Positions 6,585-12,598 of a stretch of 13,305 nt of DNA are shown here, piece after piece (position 1 is the first letter of the stretch; each line of letters starts with the position of its first letter). This DNA comes from Solirubrobacteraceae bacterium (lineage in GTDB: Bacteria; Actinomycetota; Thermoleophilia; Solirubrobacterales; Solirubrobacteraceae): NCBI GenBank assembly GCA_025928415.1, contig JAICJK010000022.1:1-13305 (forward strand), in the 5' to 3' direction. The notes under the pieces are model-generated. The model was not told the DNA's origin. It searched no databases and worked only from the letters and a program-made list of their open reading frames with translations. Position numbers and translations under genes: made by a program.

Positions 6585-7262
6585 GTGCAGCTCGACGTGG
6601 TGACGCTGTTCCCGGACTGGTTCGACTGGTTCCGCTCCCAGCGGCACGTCGCCAACGCGCTCGCGCGCGGCCTCGACCTGCGCACCCACGCGCTGCGCGA
6701 CCACACGCCGCTGAGCGGCGGGCAGGTCGACGACACCCCGTTCGGGGGCGGCGCCGGGATGGTGCTGCGGGTCGACGTCATGGACGCGGCGCTGCGCGCG
6801 ATCTACGGGACCGACCCGACCGACCTGCGCCACCAGCGCCGGGTGATCGCGCTGACGCCCGGCGGGCGGATGCTCGACGACGGCTACGTCGACGAGCTCG
6901 CCGCCGAGCCCGCCGTCACGCTGCTGTGCGGGCGCTACGAGGGCTTCGACGAGCGCATCGTCCAGCACTTCGCGTCCGACACGCTGAGCGTGGGCCGCTA
7001 CGTGCTGAGCGGCGGGGAGCTCGCGGCGATGGTCGTCGCGGACGCCGTCATCCGCAAGCTCCCGGGCGCCCTCGGGCACGCCGGCTCGGCCGTCGAGGAG
7101 TCCTTCAGCCCGGCGCTGGGCGGCAACCCGGAGTACCCGCACTACACGCGCCCCGCCGACTTCCGGGGCTGGCGGGTGCCGGAGATCCTGCTGTCCGGCC
7201 ACCACGAGGAGATCAGGACCTGGCGCCGGGCCCGCAGCCAGGAGCGCGGCGGGACGCCGTAG
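6585..7262 (+). CDS. trmD: tRNA (guanine37-N1)-methyltransferase TrmD
   Basis: TrmD is a SPOUT-class dimeric enzyme that uses SAM to make m1G37 in tRNAs, preventing +1 frameshifts. The 225-residue protein shows VVTLFPDWF (5-13), [15 protein letters not shown] (48-62), [13 protein letters not shown] (113-125), the trefoil-knot segment [21 protein letters not shown] (135-155) and YPHYTRP (184-190). Arg157 aligns with catalytic Arg154 of E. coli. Glu172 in VEESF aligns with the general base Asp169, so the usual Asp is replaced by Glu. GRYV replaces the common GDYV. The protein ends soon after [14 protein letters not shown], lacking the C-terminal tail of E. coli TrmD (255 residues). The GTG start is set by a strong ribosome binding site. 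Confidence 0.96.
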   Translation: MQLDVVTLFPDWFDWFRSQRHVANALARGLDLRTHALRDHTPLSGGQVDDTPFGGGAGMVLRVDVMDAALRAIYGTDPTDLRHQRRVIALTPGGRMLDDGYVDELAAEPAVTLLCGRYEGFDERIVQHFASDTLSVGRYVLSGGELAAMVVADAVIRKLPGALGHAGSAVEESFSPALGGNPEYPHYTRPADFRGWRVPEILLSGHHEEIRTWRRARSQERGGTP

Positions 7263-7345
7263 GGGCGCACTTCGCTACGATCGTTGCCCGCGCGGTGAGG
7301 CGCCGTCCTGCGTCCCGCACCCTCCACGCCCCCTCCTCCTTCGCC
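7263..7345 (+). promoter_or_regulatory. rplS leader with candidate -10 and anti-Shine-Dalgarno-like tract
   Basis: This 83-base gap contains TACGAT at 7276-7281, a plausible TANNNT -10 element overlapping the palindrome ACGATCGT (7277-7284). The downstream half is strongly pyrimidine-rich and ends with CCTCCTCCTT (7332-7341) close to the rplS ATG. CCTCCTT matches the 3' tail of 16S rRNA itself, so it cannot act as a ribosome binding site. An in-frame GTG at 7295 could add 17 residues to L19, but the family start favours the ATG at 7346. Confidence 0.45.
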
Positions 7346-7942
7346 ATGAGCACCGTCATCGACACCCTCGAGCGCGCCCAGCTGCGCCGCGTTCCGAAGT
7401 TCACGCCGGGCGACCGCGTGAAGGTCCACTTCCAGGTCATCGAGGGCACCCGGCGGCGCACCCAGGTCTTCGAGGGCATCGTGATCAAGCGCCAGGGCCA
7501 CGGCGCGCGCGAGACGTTCACCGTGCGCAAGCAGTCCTTCGGCGTCGGCGTGGAGCGCACGTTCCCCGTGCACTCGCCGAAGATCGAGCGCATCGAGATC
7601 GCCGCCCGCGGCGACGTGCGGCGCGCGAAGCTCTACTACCTCCGCGATCGCGTCGGCAAGCGCGCCCGCGTGCGCGAGCGCCGCTACGTCGGCCCCGAGC
7701 AGGCCGTCGAGCCCGGGCTGCTGCACGATCCGTCGGCAGCGCAGGCCGAGGCCGCCACGGACGAGGTCGTCGCCGCGGAGGACGAGGTCGTCGGGGCCAC
7801 GGACGCCTCCGGCGCCACCGCTGAGGATCCGGCCGTCGTGGCCGAGGCCGTGGAGGCCGCGGCGGCCGCCGAGGCCGAGGCTGCGCCGGACGGCGACGCG
7901 GCGTCCGAGGACGCCCCGGGCGCCCCCGACGCCAAGGCGTGA
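7346..7942 (+). CDS. rplS: 50S ribosomal protein L19 with long acidic C-terminal tail
   Basis: L19 lies at the 30S-50S interface of the large subunit. Residues 1-113 are a normal L19: [62 protein letters not shown] and [23 protein letters not shown] all match in pieces. The following 85 residues (114-198) are an alanine-rich, strongly acidic tail with about 18 Asp/Glu after residue 130 and a single lysine near the end. This is unlike the usual protein of about 115 residues. The ATG at 7346 fits the family start; no Shine-Dalgarno sequence precedes it, and the leader is pyrimidine-rich. Its TGA overlaps the lepB GTG. The tail keeps the local high-GC codon pattern and runs to a clean stop, so a frameshift artefact is unlikely. 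Confidence 0.95.
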   Translation: MSTVIDTLERAQLRRVPKFTPGDRVKVHFQVIEGTRRRTQVFEGIVIKRQGHGARETFTVRKQSFGVGVERTFPVHSPKIERIEIAARGDVRRAKLYYLRDRVGKRARVRERRYVGPEQAVEPGLLHDPSAAQAEAATDEVVAAEDEVVGATDASGATAEDPAVVAEAVEAAAAAEAEAAPDGDAASEDAPGAPDAKA

Positions 7943-8547
7943 AGAAGCGCGAGAAGTCCGCGGCGGGCTCGCTGGTCGAGCTCGTCGTCATCGTCGCGAT
8001 CGCGCTCGGCCTCGCGCTCGGCATCCAGGCCTTCCTCGTCAAGCCCTACCGCATCCCCAGCGAGTCGATGGTGCCGACGCTCGAGGTCGGCCAGCGCGTG
8101 CTGGTCAACCGCATCGGCAACCGGTTCTCGGACCCGAGCGTGGGGGAGATCGTCGTCTTCCACCCGCCGGTCGGCGCCGAGACGCAGACCTGCGGCGCCG
8201 CCCGCCGCCCGTCGGGCCAGGCCTGCGACCAGGAGACGCCGCAGAAGTCGAGCGTGAACTTCATCAAGCGCGTCGTCGCCGGCCCCGGGGACAAGCTGTC
8301 GATCGTGGGTGGCCACGTGATCCTCAACGGCAAGCGCCAGAAGGACGGGTTCACGCGGCCGTGCGCCGACGGCGACGGGTGCGACTTCCCGTCGCCGATC
8401 ACCATTCCGCCCGACCACTACTTCATGATGGGCGACAACCGTGGCGAGTCCGACGACAGCAGGTTCTGGGGCCCCGTTCCCAAGAAGTGGATCATCGGCG
8501 GTGCCTTCGCCACGTACTGGCCGCCCAACCGCATCGGGCTCTTCTGA
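7939..8547 (+). CDS. lepB: Signal peptidase I
   Basis: This membrane serine protease removes signal peptides from exported proteins. The 202-residue protein has a short basic N-terminus, one membrane helix (about 12-33), then the extracytoplasmic catalytic domain. Catalytic Ser43 lies in [21 protein letters not shown]. The general-base Lys110 lies in [11 protein letters not shown]. The box E signature is [18 protein letters not shown] (163-180). Residues 85-97 and 142-148 are insert regions with four cysteines (85, 96, 142, 148) outside the membrane, possibly forming disulfides. The GTG overlaps the rplS stop as GTGA, indicating translational coupling. Its role fits with ftsY and ffh in the protein-export theme. 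Confidence 0.96.
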   Translation: MKKREKSAAGSLVELVVIVAIALGLALGIQAFLVKPYRIPSESMVPTLEVGQRVLVNRIGNRFSDPSVGEIVVFHPPVGAETQTCGAARRPSGQACDQETPQKSSVNFIKRVVAGPGDKLSIVGGHVILNGKRQKDGFTRPCADGDGCDFPSPITIPPDHYFMMGDNRGESDDSRFWGPVPKKWIIGGAFATYWPPNRIGLF

Positions 8548-9238
8548 GGGCCGCAAGGCCCAGGGCCAGAAGGCCAAGGCGCGGCGCGCGAGCAAGCGGA
8601 CGGGGCGCAAGCTGTTCGCGTTCGACCGGCGCCTCGGCGTCCGCTGGGTCGCCGGGGCCGACGAGGCCGGGCGCGGCTGCCTGGCCGGCCCGCTCGTCGC
8701 GGGGGCGGTGCTCTTCGACCTCCACCGCCTCGGCGTGCGCGAGGTCCGCGCGCTCAGCGCGCTGAACGACTCCAAGCAGCTCACGCCCGAGGGCCGCGAG
8801 GCGCTCTACCCGGTCGTCATGCGCACGGCGGTGCAGGCCTCGGTGGTCTCGCGCTGCGTGTGCGGGATCGACGCCCGCGGCCTGCACAAGACCAACCTCG
8901 CCGCGTTGCGCGACGCCCTCGCGCGCGTGGCCGCCGCCGCGGACGGTCCCGTGCTGTGCCTGGTGGACGGCTTCCGCGTGCCCGCGTTCGGCTTCGAGCA
9001 GCGGGCGATCGTCGACGGGGACGCCACGAGCGCGGCGATCGCGGCCGCGTCGATCCTGGCCAAGGTCTCCCGCGACCGGTTCATGCACCGCGCCGACGCG
9101 CGGCATCCGGGCTGGGAGTTCGCCGCGCATGTCGGCTACTCCACGCCCGAGCACCGCGACGCGATCCAGCGGCTGGGCGTCTCGCCGCTGCACCGGATGA
9201 GCTTCCAGTCGATGGCCTACCAGCAGCTCGCGCTGTAG
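8501..9238 (+). CDS. rnhB: Ribonuclease HII
   Basis: RNase HII cuts at ribonucleotides in DNA and RNA-DNA hybrids. Counting from GTG 8501 (245 residues), the catalytic residues are Asp54 and Glu55 in GADEAGRGCLAGPLVA, Asp156 in LVDGFRVP, and Asp174 in GDATSAAIAAASILAKVSRD. The C-terminal HPGWEFAAHVGYSTPEH and SPLHRMSFQ segments are also typical. The start is uncertain: between the lepB stop and LFAFDR there is no ATG, GTG or TTG. GTG 8501 is the nearest canonical start but overlaps lepB by 47 bases, and its first 15 codons lack the local third-position G/C bias. CTG at 8612 is an alternative. The Lys/Arg-rich stretch at about 17-37 could aid nucleic-acid binding. Confidence 0.93.
   Translation: MPSPRTGRPTASGSSEGRKAQGQKAKARRASKRTGRKLFAFDRRLGVRWVAGADEAGRGCLAGPLVAGAVLFDLHRLGVREVRALSALNDSKQLTPEGREALYPVVMRTAVQASVVSRCVCGIDARGLHKTNLAALRDALARVAAAADGPVLCLVDGFRVPAFGFEQRAIVDGDATSAAIAAASILAKVSRDRFMHRADARHPGWEFAAHVGYSTPEHRDAIQRLGVSPLHRMSFQSMAYQQLAL
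8548..8561 (+). other. Small GNRA-loop hairpin just after the lepB stop
   Basis: GGGCC, loop GCAA, GGCCC: a perfect five-pair G+C stem capped by a GNRA tetraloop, starting on the base after the lepB TGA. There is no following T tract, so it is not a standard terminator. It lies in the N-terminal coding region of rnhB if that gene starts at 8501. Confidence 0.45.
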
Positions 9239-9239
9239 C

Positions 9240-9264
9240 GACGGCCGGGCGGCCGGGCGCCGTC
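9240..9264. terminator. Possible bidirectional stem-loop between rnhB and the small convergent gene
   Basis: GACGGC (9240-9245) pairs with GCCGTC (9259-9264) around a 13-base G+C-rich loop, starting 2 bases after the rnhB stop and covering the stop codon of the minus-strand gene. There is no T tract. The placement between convergent genes supports a terminator role, but such stems are common in this base composition. Confidence 0.35.
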
Positions 9265-9439
9265 AGCTCTGCCGGCGGACGATCGCGACGATCGCGACGA
9301 CGATGACGGCCAGCAGGACGATCTCGAGGCCGACCGTGACGAGCACGGGCGAGCCGGACGTGGCCTGCTGGACCGCGCGGAACCCGACCGAGGCGCCGAA
9401 GAAGGCGACCAGGGCCCAGAGGATGGTCGTCCGGTCCAT
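9263..9439 (-). CDS. Small two-helix membrane protein, unknown function
   Basis: An ATG at 9439 on the minus strand opens a 58-residue frame ending in TGA. The sequence MDRTTILWALVAFFGASVGF has a hydrophobic helix (about 5-19), followed by a short polar loop RAVQQATSGSP. A second strong helix, LVTVGLEIVLLAVIVVAIVAIV (about 33-54 in full), and a basic end RRQS follow. This charge layout suits a small membrane protein. I do not recognise the family. It is the only minus-strand gene between ftsY and the window end. It fills an otherwise empty 275-base gap and converges with rnhB. A TGC-CACGAT element (9449-9454 on the minus strand) 9 bases upstream resembles an extended -10. No Shine-Dalgarno sequence is visible. 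Confidence 0.6.
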   Translation of the reverse strand: MDRTTILWALVAFFGASVGFRAVQQATSGSPVLVTVGLEIVLLAVIVVAIVAIVRRQS

Positions 9440-9500
9440 GCGCGGCCGATCGTGGCAGTTCCTTGACCCGCGCGCGTGGAGCCGGCACGGCACCCCGGCC

Positions 9501-9506
9501 TACGGT
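9501..9506 (+). promoter_or_regulatory. Candidate -10 element of yraN-comM-dprA (TACGGT)
   Basis: TACGGT ends exactly 7 bases before the yraN ATG at 9514, indicating a leaderless transcript for this unit. A TTGACC at 9463-9468 is too far upstream to act as its -35 box. Confidence 0.55.
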
Positions 9507-9513
9507 CCGGCCC

Positions 9514-9885
9514 ATGCCGTCCTCCGACCTCCGCCAGCAGCTCGGCCGCACCGGCGAGCAGATCGCCGCCGCGCACCTCGAGCGCCTGGGCTACGCGATC
9601 GTGGCCCGCAACCACCGCACGCGCTTCGGCGAGCTGGACCTCGTCGCCGCGGACGCCGAGACCCTGGTCTTCGTGGAGGTCAAGACGCGCCGGGCCGGCC
9701 CCGGTCGCCCGTGGGACAACCTGCACGAGCGCAAGCGCGCGCAGGTCCGCGCCATGGCGGCGGCCTACCTGGCCGAGGTCGCCGACCGGCCCCGGGGGCG
9801 CGAGCTGCGCTTCGACGCGGTGGGGGTCGTCATCGACGCCCAGGGCCGCCTCGTGGCGCTCGACCACCTCGAGGCGGCGTTCTGA
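9514..9885 (+). CDS. yraN: YraN/UPF0102 family putative endonuclease-like protein
   Basis: This 123-residue UPF0102 protein has the PD-(D/E)XK nuclease-like fold; its exact role is unsettled, though it is often linked to DNA repair or uptake genes. Visible signature parts are LGRTGEQIAAAHLERLGYAIVARN in pieces (10-33), RFGELDLVA (37-45), and LVFVEVKTRRAG (51-62). Glu40, Asp42, Glu55 and Lys57 are the presumed active-site residues. RFDAVGV follows near residue 99. The ATG at 9514 gives the family start; an upstream in-frame TTG at 9463 would add 17 residues of non-conserved sequence across the -10 element. Its TGA overlaps the comM ATG (TGATG), the usual yraN-comM-dprA order. Confidence 0.93.
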   Translation: MPSSDLRQQLGRTGEQIAAAHLERLGYAIVARNHRTRFGELDLVAADAETLVFVEVKTRRAGPGRPWDNLHERKRAQVRAMAAAYLAEVADRPRGRELRFDAVGVVIDAQGRLVALDHLEAAF

Positions 9886-11414
9886 TGCCCGCCCACGTGG
9901 CGACCTACGCGCTCGTCGGCATCGAGTCGCGGCGGGTGGACGTCGAGGTCGACCTGCGCGCGGGGCTGCCCAGCTTCACGATCGTCGGCCTGGGGGACCG
10001 GGCCGTGCGCGAGGCGCGCGAACGCGTCCGCGCCGCGATCGTCAACTCGGGCTTCACCTTCCCGGCCAAGCGGGTCACGGTGAACCTCGCGCCGGCCTAT
10101 CTGCACAAGAGCGGGCCGGCCTACGACCTGCCGATCGCCTGCGCGATCCTGGCCGCGGCCGGCGAGCTCCCGGCCGAGCGCCTGGCGCGCCTGGCCGTCT
10201 ACGGGGAGCTCGCCCTCGGCGGCGAGGTCCGCCCGAGCCGCGGCGTGCTCGCCGTCGCCGAGGGGGTGCGCGAGCAGGGCCTGGACGGCGTGGTCGTGGC
10301 GCCCGAGCGCGTGCGGGAGGCCGCGCTGGTCGACGGCGTGGCCGCCCACGGCGCCGCGACGCTCCGCGACGTCGTGACCCTGCTGCGCGGGGAGGCGCCC
10401 GCGGGGGCCGCCGTCCCGCCGCCCGAGGAGATCGGCCCGGATCCGCACGCGCACGCGGGCCTCGACCTGGCCGACGTGCGCGGCAACGCCGCGGTGCTCG
10501 AGGCGCTCACCGTGGCCGCCGCGGGCGGCCACAACCTGCTGATGACCGGCCCGCCCGGCACGGGCAAGACGATGCTCGCGCGCCGGCTGCCGACGATCCT
10601 GCCACCCCTCGGGCGCGCGGAGGCCCTCGAGGTCACCCGCATCCACTCGATCACCGGCCTGCGCGGCTCGGGCGAGCTGGCCGTCGAGCGCCCGTTCCGC
10701 GCGCCGCACCACTCCGTCTCGCCCTCGGGGCTGGTCGGGGGCGGAGACGTCCCGCGCCCCGGCGAGGTCACGCTCGCCCACCACGGCGTGCTGTTCCTCG
10801 ACGAGCTCTCGGAGTTCCAGCGCGCGAGCCTGGAGTCGCTGCGCCAGCCGCTGGAGGACGGCCGCATCGCGATCGTCCGCGGCCAGCGGACCGCGATCTT
10901 CCCCACGCGCTTCCAGCTCGTCGCCGCGACCAACCCCTGCCCGTGCGGGCAGGCGGGCACCGGGAGCTGCCGTTGCACCGAGGCCGACCACGCCCGCCAC
11001 CGGCGGCGGCTCAGCGGCCCCCTGCTGGATCGCATCGACCTGCACGTGAGCGTCGATCGCCCGAGCGCCGAGCAGCTCGCGGGCCCGCCGCTGCGGTCCT
11101 CGGCCGTCGAGCGCGAGCGCGTCGTGGCCGCCCGGGAGCGCCAGGCCCGGCGGCTGGCCGGTACCGGGGTGCCGAGCAACGCCCATCTCGACGCGGCGCT
11201 CGTGCGCCGCCACGTGCGCCTGGACGCCACCGCGGAGGGCCACCTGTGGCGCCACTACGACCGCGGCGCGCTGAGCGCGCGCGGCCAGCTGCGCGTGCTG
11301 CGCCTGGCGCGCACGCTGGCCGACCTGGCCGGCGCCGACGCCGTCGGCGCCGGCCATGTGCTGCAGGCTCTCGCGCTGCGCCAGGACGACGGCGCGGCGG
11401 CGGTCGGGGCATGA
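9885..11414 (+). CDS. comM: ComM/YifB family AAA+ ATPase (Mg-chelatase-like)
   Basis: This 509-residue hexameric helicase promotes branch migration during natural transformation. The N-terminal Lon-like domain (about 1-165) includes FTIVGLGDRAVREARERVRAA and VNLAPAYLHKSGPAYDLPIA in pieces. The AAA+ core has Walker A GPPGTGKTM (222-230), ITGLRGSGEL, RPFRAPHHSVS (269-279), Walker B VLFLDELSEF (302-311) and LVAATNPCPCG (345-355). A Cys cluster (352, 354, 362, 364) and SGPLLDRIDLHV (377-388) follow. The C-terminal domain contains SARGQLRVLRLARTLADL (464-481). All key elements are present and the length is normal. The ATG overlaps the yraN stop by one base, and its stop overlaps the dprA start as ATGA. 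Confidence 0.95.
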   Translation: MPAHVATYALVGIESRRVDVEVDLRAGLPSFTIVGLGDRAVREARERVRAAIVNSGFTFPAKRVTVNLAPAYLHKSGPAYDLPIACAILAAAGELPAERLARLAVYGELALGGEVRPSRGVLAVAEGVREQGLDGVVVAPERVREAALVDGVAAHGAATLRDVVTLLRGEAPAGAAVPPPEEIGPDPHAHAGLDLADVRGNAAVLEALTVAAAGGHNLLMTGPPGTGKTMLARRLPTILPPLGRAEALEVTRIHSITGLRGSGELAVERPFRAPHHSVSPSGLVGGGDVPRPGEVTLAHHGVLFLDELSEFQRASLESLRQPLEDGRIAIVRGQRTAIFPTRFQLVAATNPCPCGQAGTGSCRCTEADHARHRRRLSGPLLDRIDLHVSVDRPSAEQLAGPPLRSSAVERERVVAARERQARRLAGTGVPSNAHLDAALVRRHVRLDATAEGHLWRHYDRGALSARGQLRVLRLARTLADLAGADAVGAGHVLQALALRQDDGAAAVGA

Positions 11415-12598
11415 CGGCCTGCCCGGCGTGCCTGCGCCGCGCCTGGCTGCTGGGCCTGCTGGCCCCGAACCTGGAGCTCGCGTGGCGCGGGCGGCGGCCG
11501 CTCAAGGACATCCTGGCCCTCGAGGACGGCGCGCTCGTCGCCGCGCTCGCGGGCCGCAGGCGGTCCGCGGTCGAGGCGGCCTACGAGGCCTTCTCGGCGC
11601 GGCAGGCGCGCGCCGCCTGCGCGGCGGCGGCGGTCACGCCGGTCTGCCGCCACGACGGGCGCTACCCCGCGCGCCTGCGCACGGGCCCCGGGGCGCCGGC
11701 GGTGCTCTACGTCGCCGGCGATCCCCGGCGCCTGTCGCGGCTCGTCGGCGGCGACGTGGACGACGGCCCGCCGGCCGCTGCCGTGGTGGGGACGCGCCGC
11801 GCCTCCCCCGAGGCGCTCCAGGTCGCCACCGCCCTCGGCCGCGGCCTGGCCGCGGCCGGGGTGACCGTGGTCAGCGGCATGGCGCTCGGGGTCGACAGCG
11901 CCGCACACCAGGGCGCGCTCGACGCCGGCGGCCCGACGCTCGCCGTGCTCGCGTGCGGCCCCGAGCGCGCCTACCCGGCCCGGAAGCTCGCGCTGCACCG
12001 GCGGCTGGTGGCCGAGCAGCTGGTCGTGTCCGAGCTGCCGCCGGGCGCGCCGCCGTGGCGCTGGAGCTTCCCGGCGCGCAACCGCATCATCGCCGCGCTG
12101 GGCCGCGTGACGCTCGTGGTCGAGGCGGCCGAGCGCTCGGGGTCGCTGATCACCGCGGACTTCGCCGCCGACCTCGGCCGCGACGTCGCCGCGGTCCCGG
12201 GCCGCGCGTGGAGCCCGCGGACGCGCGGCAGCAACGCGCTGCTCGGGCAGGGCGCCGCCGTCGTCCTCGATGTCGAGGACGCGCTCGACGCGGTGCTCGG
12301 GCTGGACCGCCCGGACGTCCCCGGCGTGGCCGCCGCCCGGCTGCCCGATGGCCTGGCCCGGGTGCTCGACGCGGTGGCCGCGGGCGCCGAGGTCCCGGCG
12401 CCGGGGGCGGACGGCGCGCAGGTCGGCGCGGCGCTCGTGGCGCTGGCCGAGCTCGAGGGCCTCGGCCTCGTGCGGCGCGCTCCCGGCGGCCGCTACGTCG
12501 CGACGGCGCCCGGGTGGCGGCCGCTCGCGTCGACGCCCCGTCCGGCCGGCGACGGGCCACGGGGGCCGGGCGGCGACCATCTAGGGTGCTGCTCGTGA
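11411..12598 (+). CDS. dprA: DNA-processing protein DprA
   Basis: DprA binds incoming single-stranded DNA and loads RecA during transformation. The 395-residue protein contains the Rossmann-like core at about 122-288: [29 protein letters not shown] (153-170), [32 protein letters not shown] (219-239, quoted in part), [10 protein letters not shown] and [20 protein letters not shown] in pieces. A winged-helix-like domain (about 311-365, [13 protein letters not shown] ... [11 protein letters not shown]) follows. The N-terminus carries a C4-P-A-C7-LRR motif, with further Cys70 and Cys79. The last 30 residues are low-complexity and end LGCCS, overrunning the thiD promoter. The start overlaps comM (ATGA) and the stop overlaps thiD (GTGA). 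Confidence 0.95.
   Translation: MTACPACLRRAWLLGLLAPNLELAWRGRRPLKDILALEDGALVAALAGRRRSAVEAAYEAFSARQARAACAAAAVTPVCRHDGRYPARLRTGPGAPAVLYVAGDPRRLSRLVGGDVDDGPPAAAVVGTRRASPEALQVATALGRGLAAAGVTVVSGMALGVDSAAHQGALDAGGPTLAVLACGPERAYPARKLALHRRLVAEQLVVSELPPGAPPWRWSFPARNRIIAALGRVTLVVEAAERSGSLITADFAADLGRDVAAVPGRAWSPRTRGSNALLGQGAAVVLDVEDALDAVLGLDRPDVPGVAAARLPDGLARVLDAVAAGAEVPAPGADGAQVGAALVALAELEGLGLVRRAPGGRYVATAPGWRPLASTPRPAGDGPRGPGGDHLGCCS
12582..12587 (+). promoter_or_regulatory. Candidate -10 element of thiD (TAGGGT)
   Basis: TAGGGT, inside the last codons of dprA, ends exactly 7 bases before the thiD GTG, so thiD could have its own leaderless transcript besides any read-through from dprA. No TPP riboswitch can fit before the gene. 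Confidence 0.55.

Noticed and set aside
7295..7345. Longer L19 from GTG 7295
   Set aside because: It is in frame but would add a basic, non-conserved stretch; the family N-terminus matches the ATG at 7346.
8536..8553. Programmed +1 frameshift at the lepB stop fusing LepB to RNase HII
   Set aside because: The rnhB frame is +1 at the TGA, as in prfB, but slipping from TTC to TCT would break Phe-tRNA pairing, and fusion would send RNase HII across the membrane.
9463..9468. TTGACC as a -35 box for yraN
   Set aside because: It lies 32 bases before the TACGGT -10 candidate, far from the usual 16-19 spacing, and no suitable -10 stands at the right distance.
12541..12594. TPP riboswitch before thiD
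   Set aside because: thiD overlaps dprA and the upstream bases are dprA coding sequence, with no conserved TPP aptamer motifs seen.
9476..12598. A 1040-residue plus-strand frame that would fuse a long region to DprA
   Set aside because: The part before 11411 is an Arg/Pro-rich off-frame reading of yraN and comM; only DprA is conserved.
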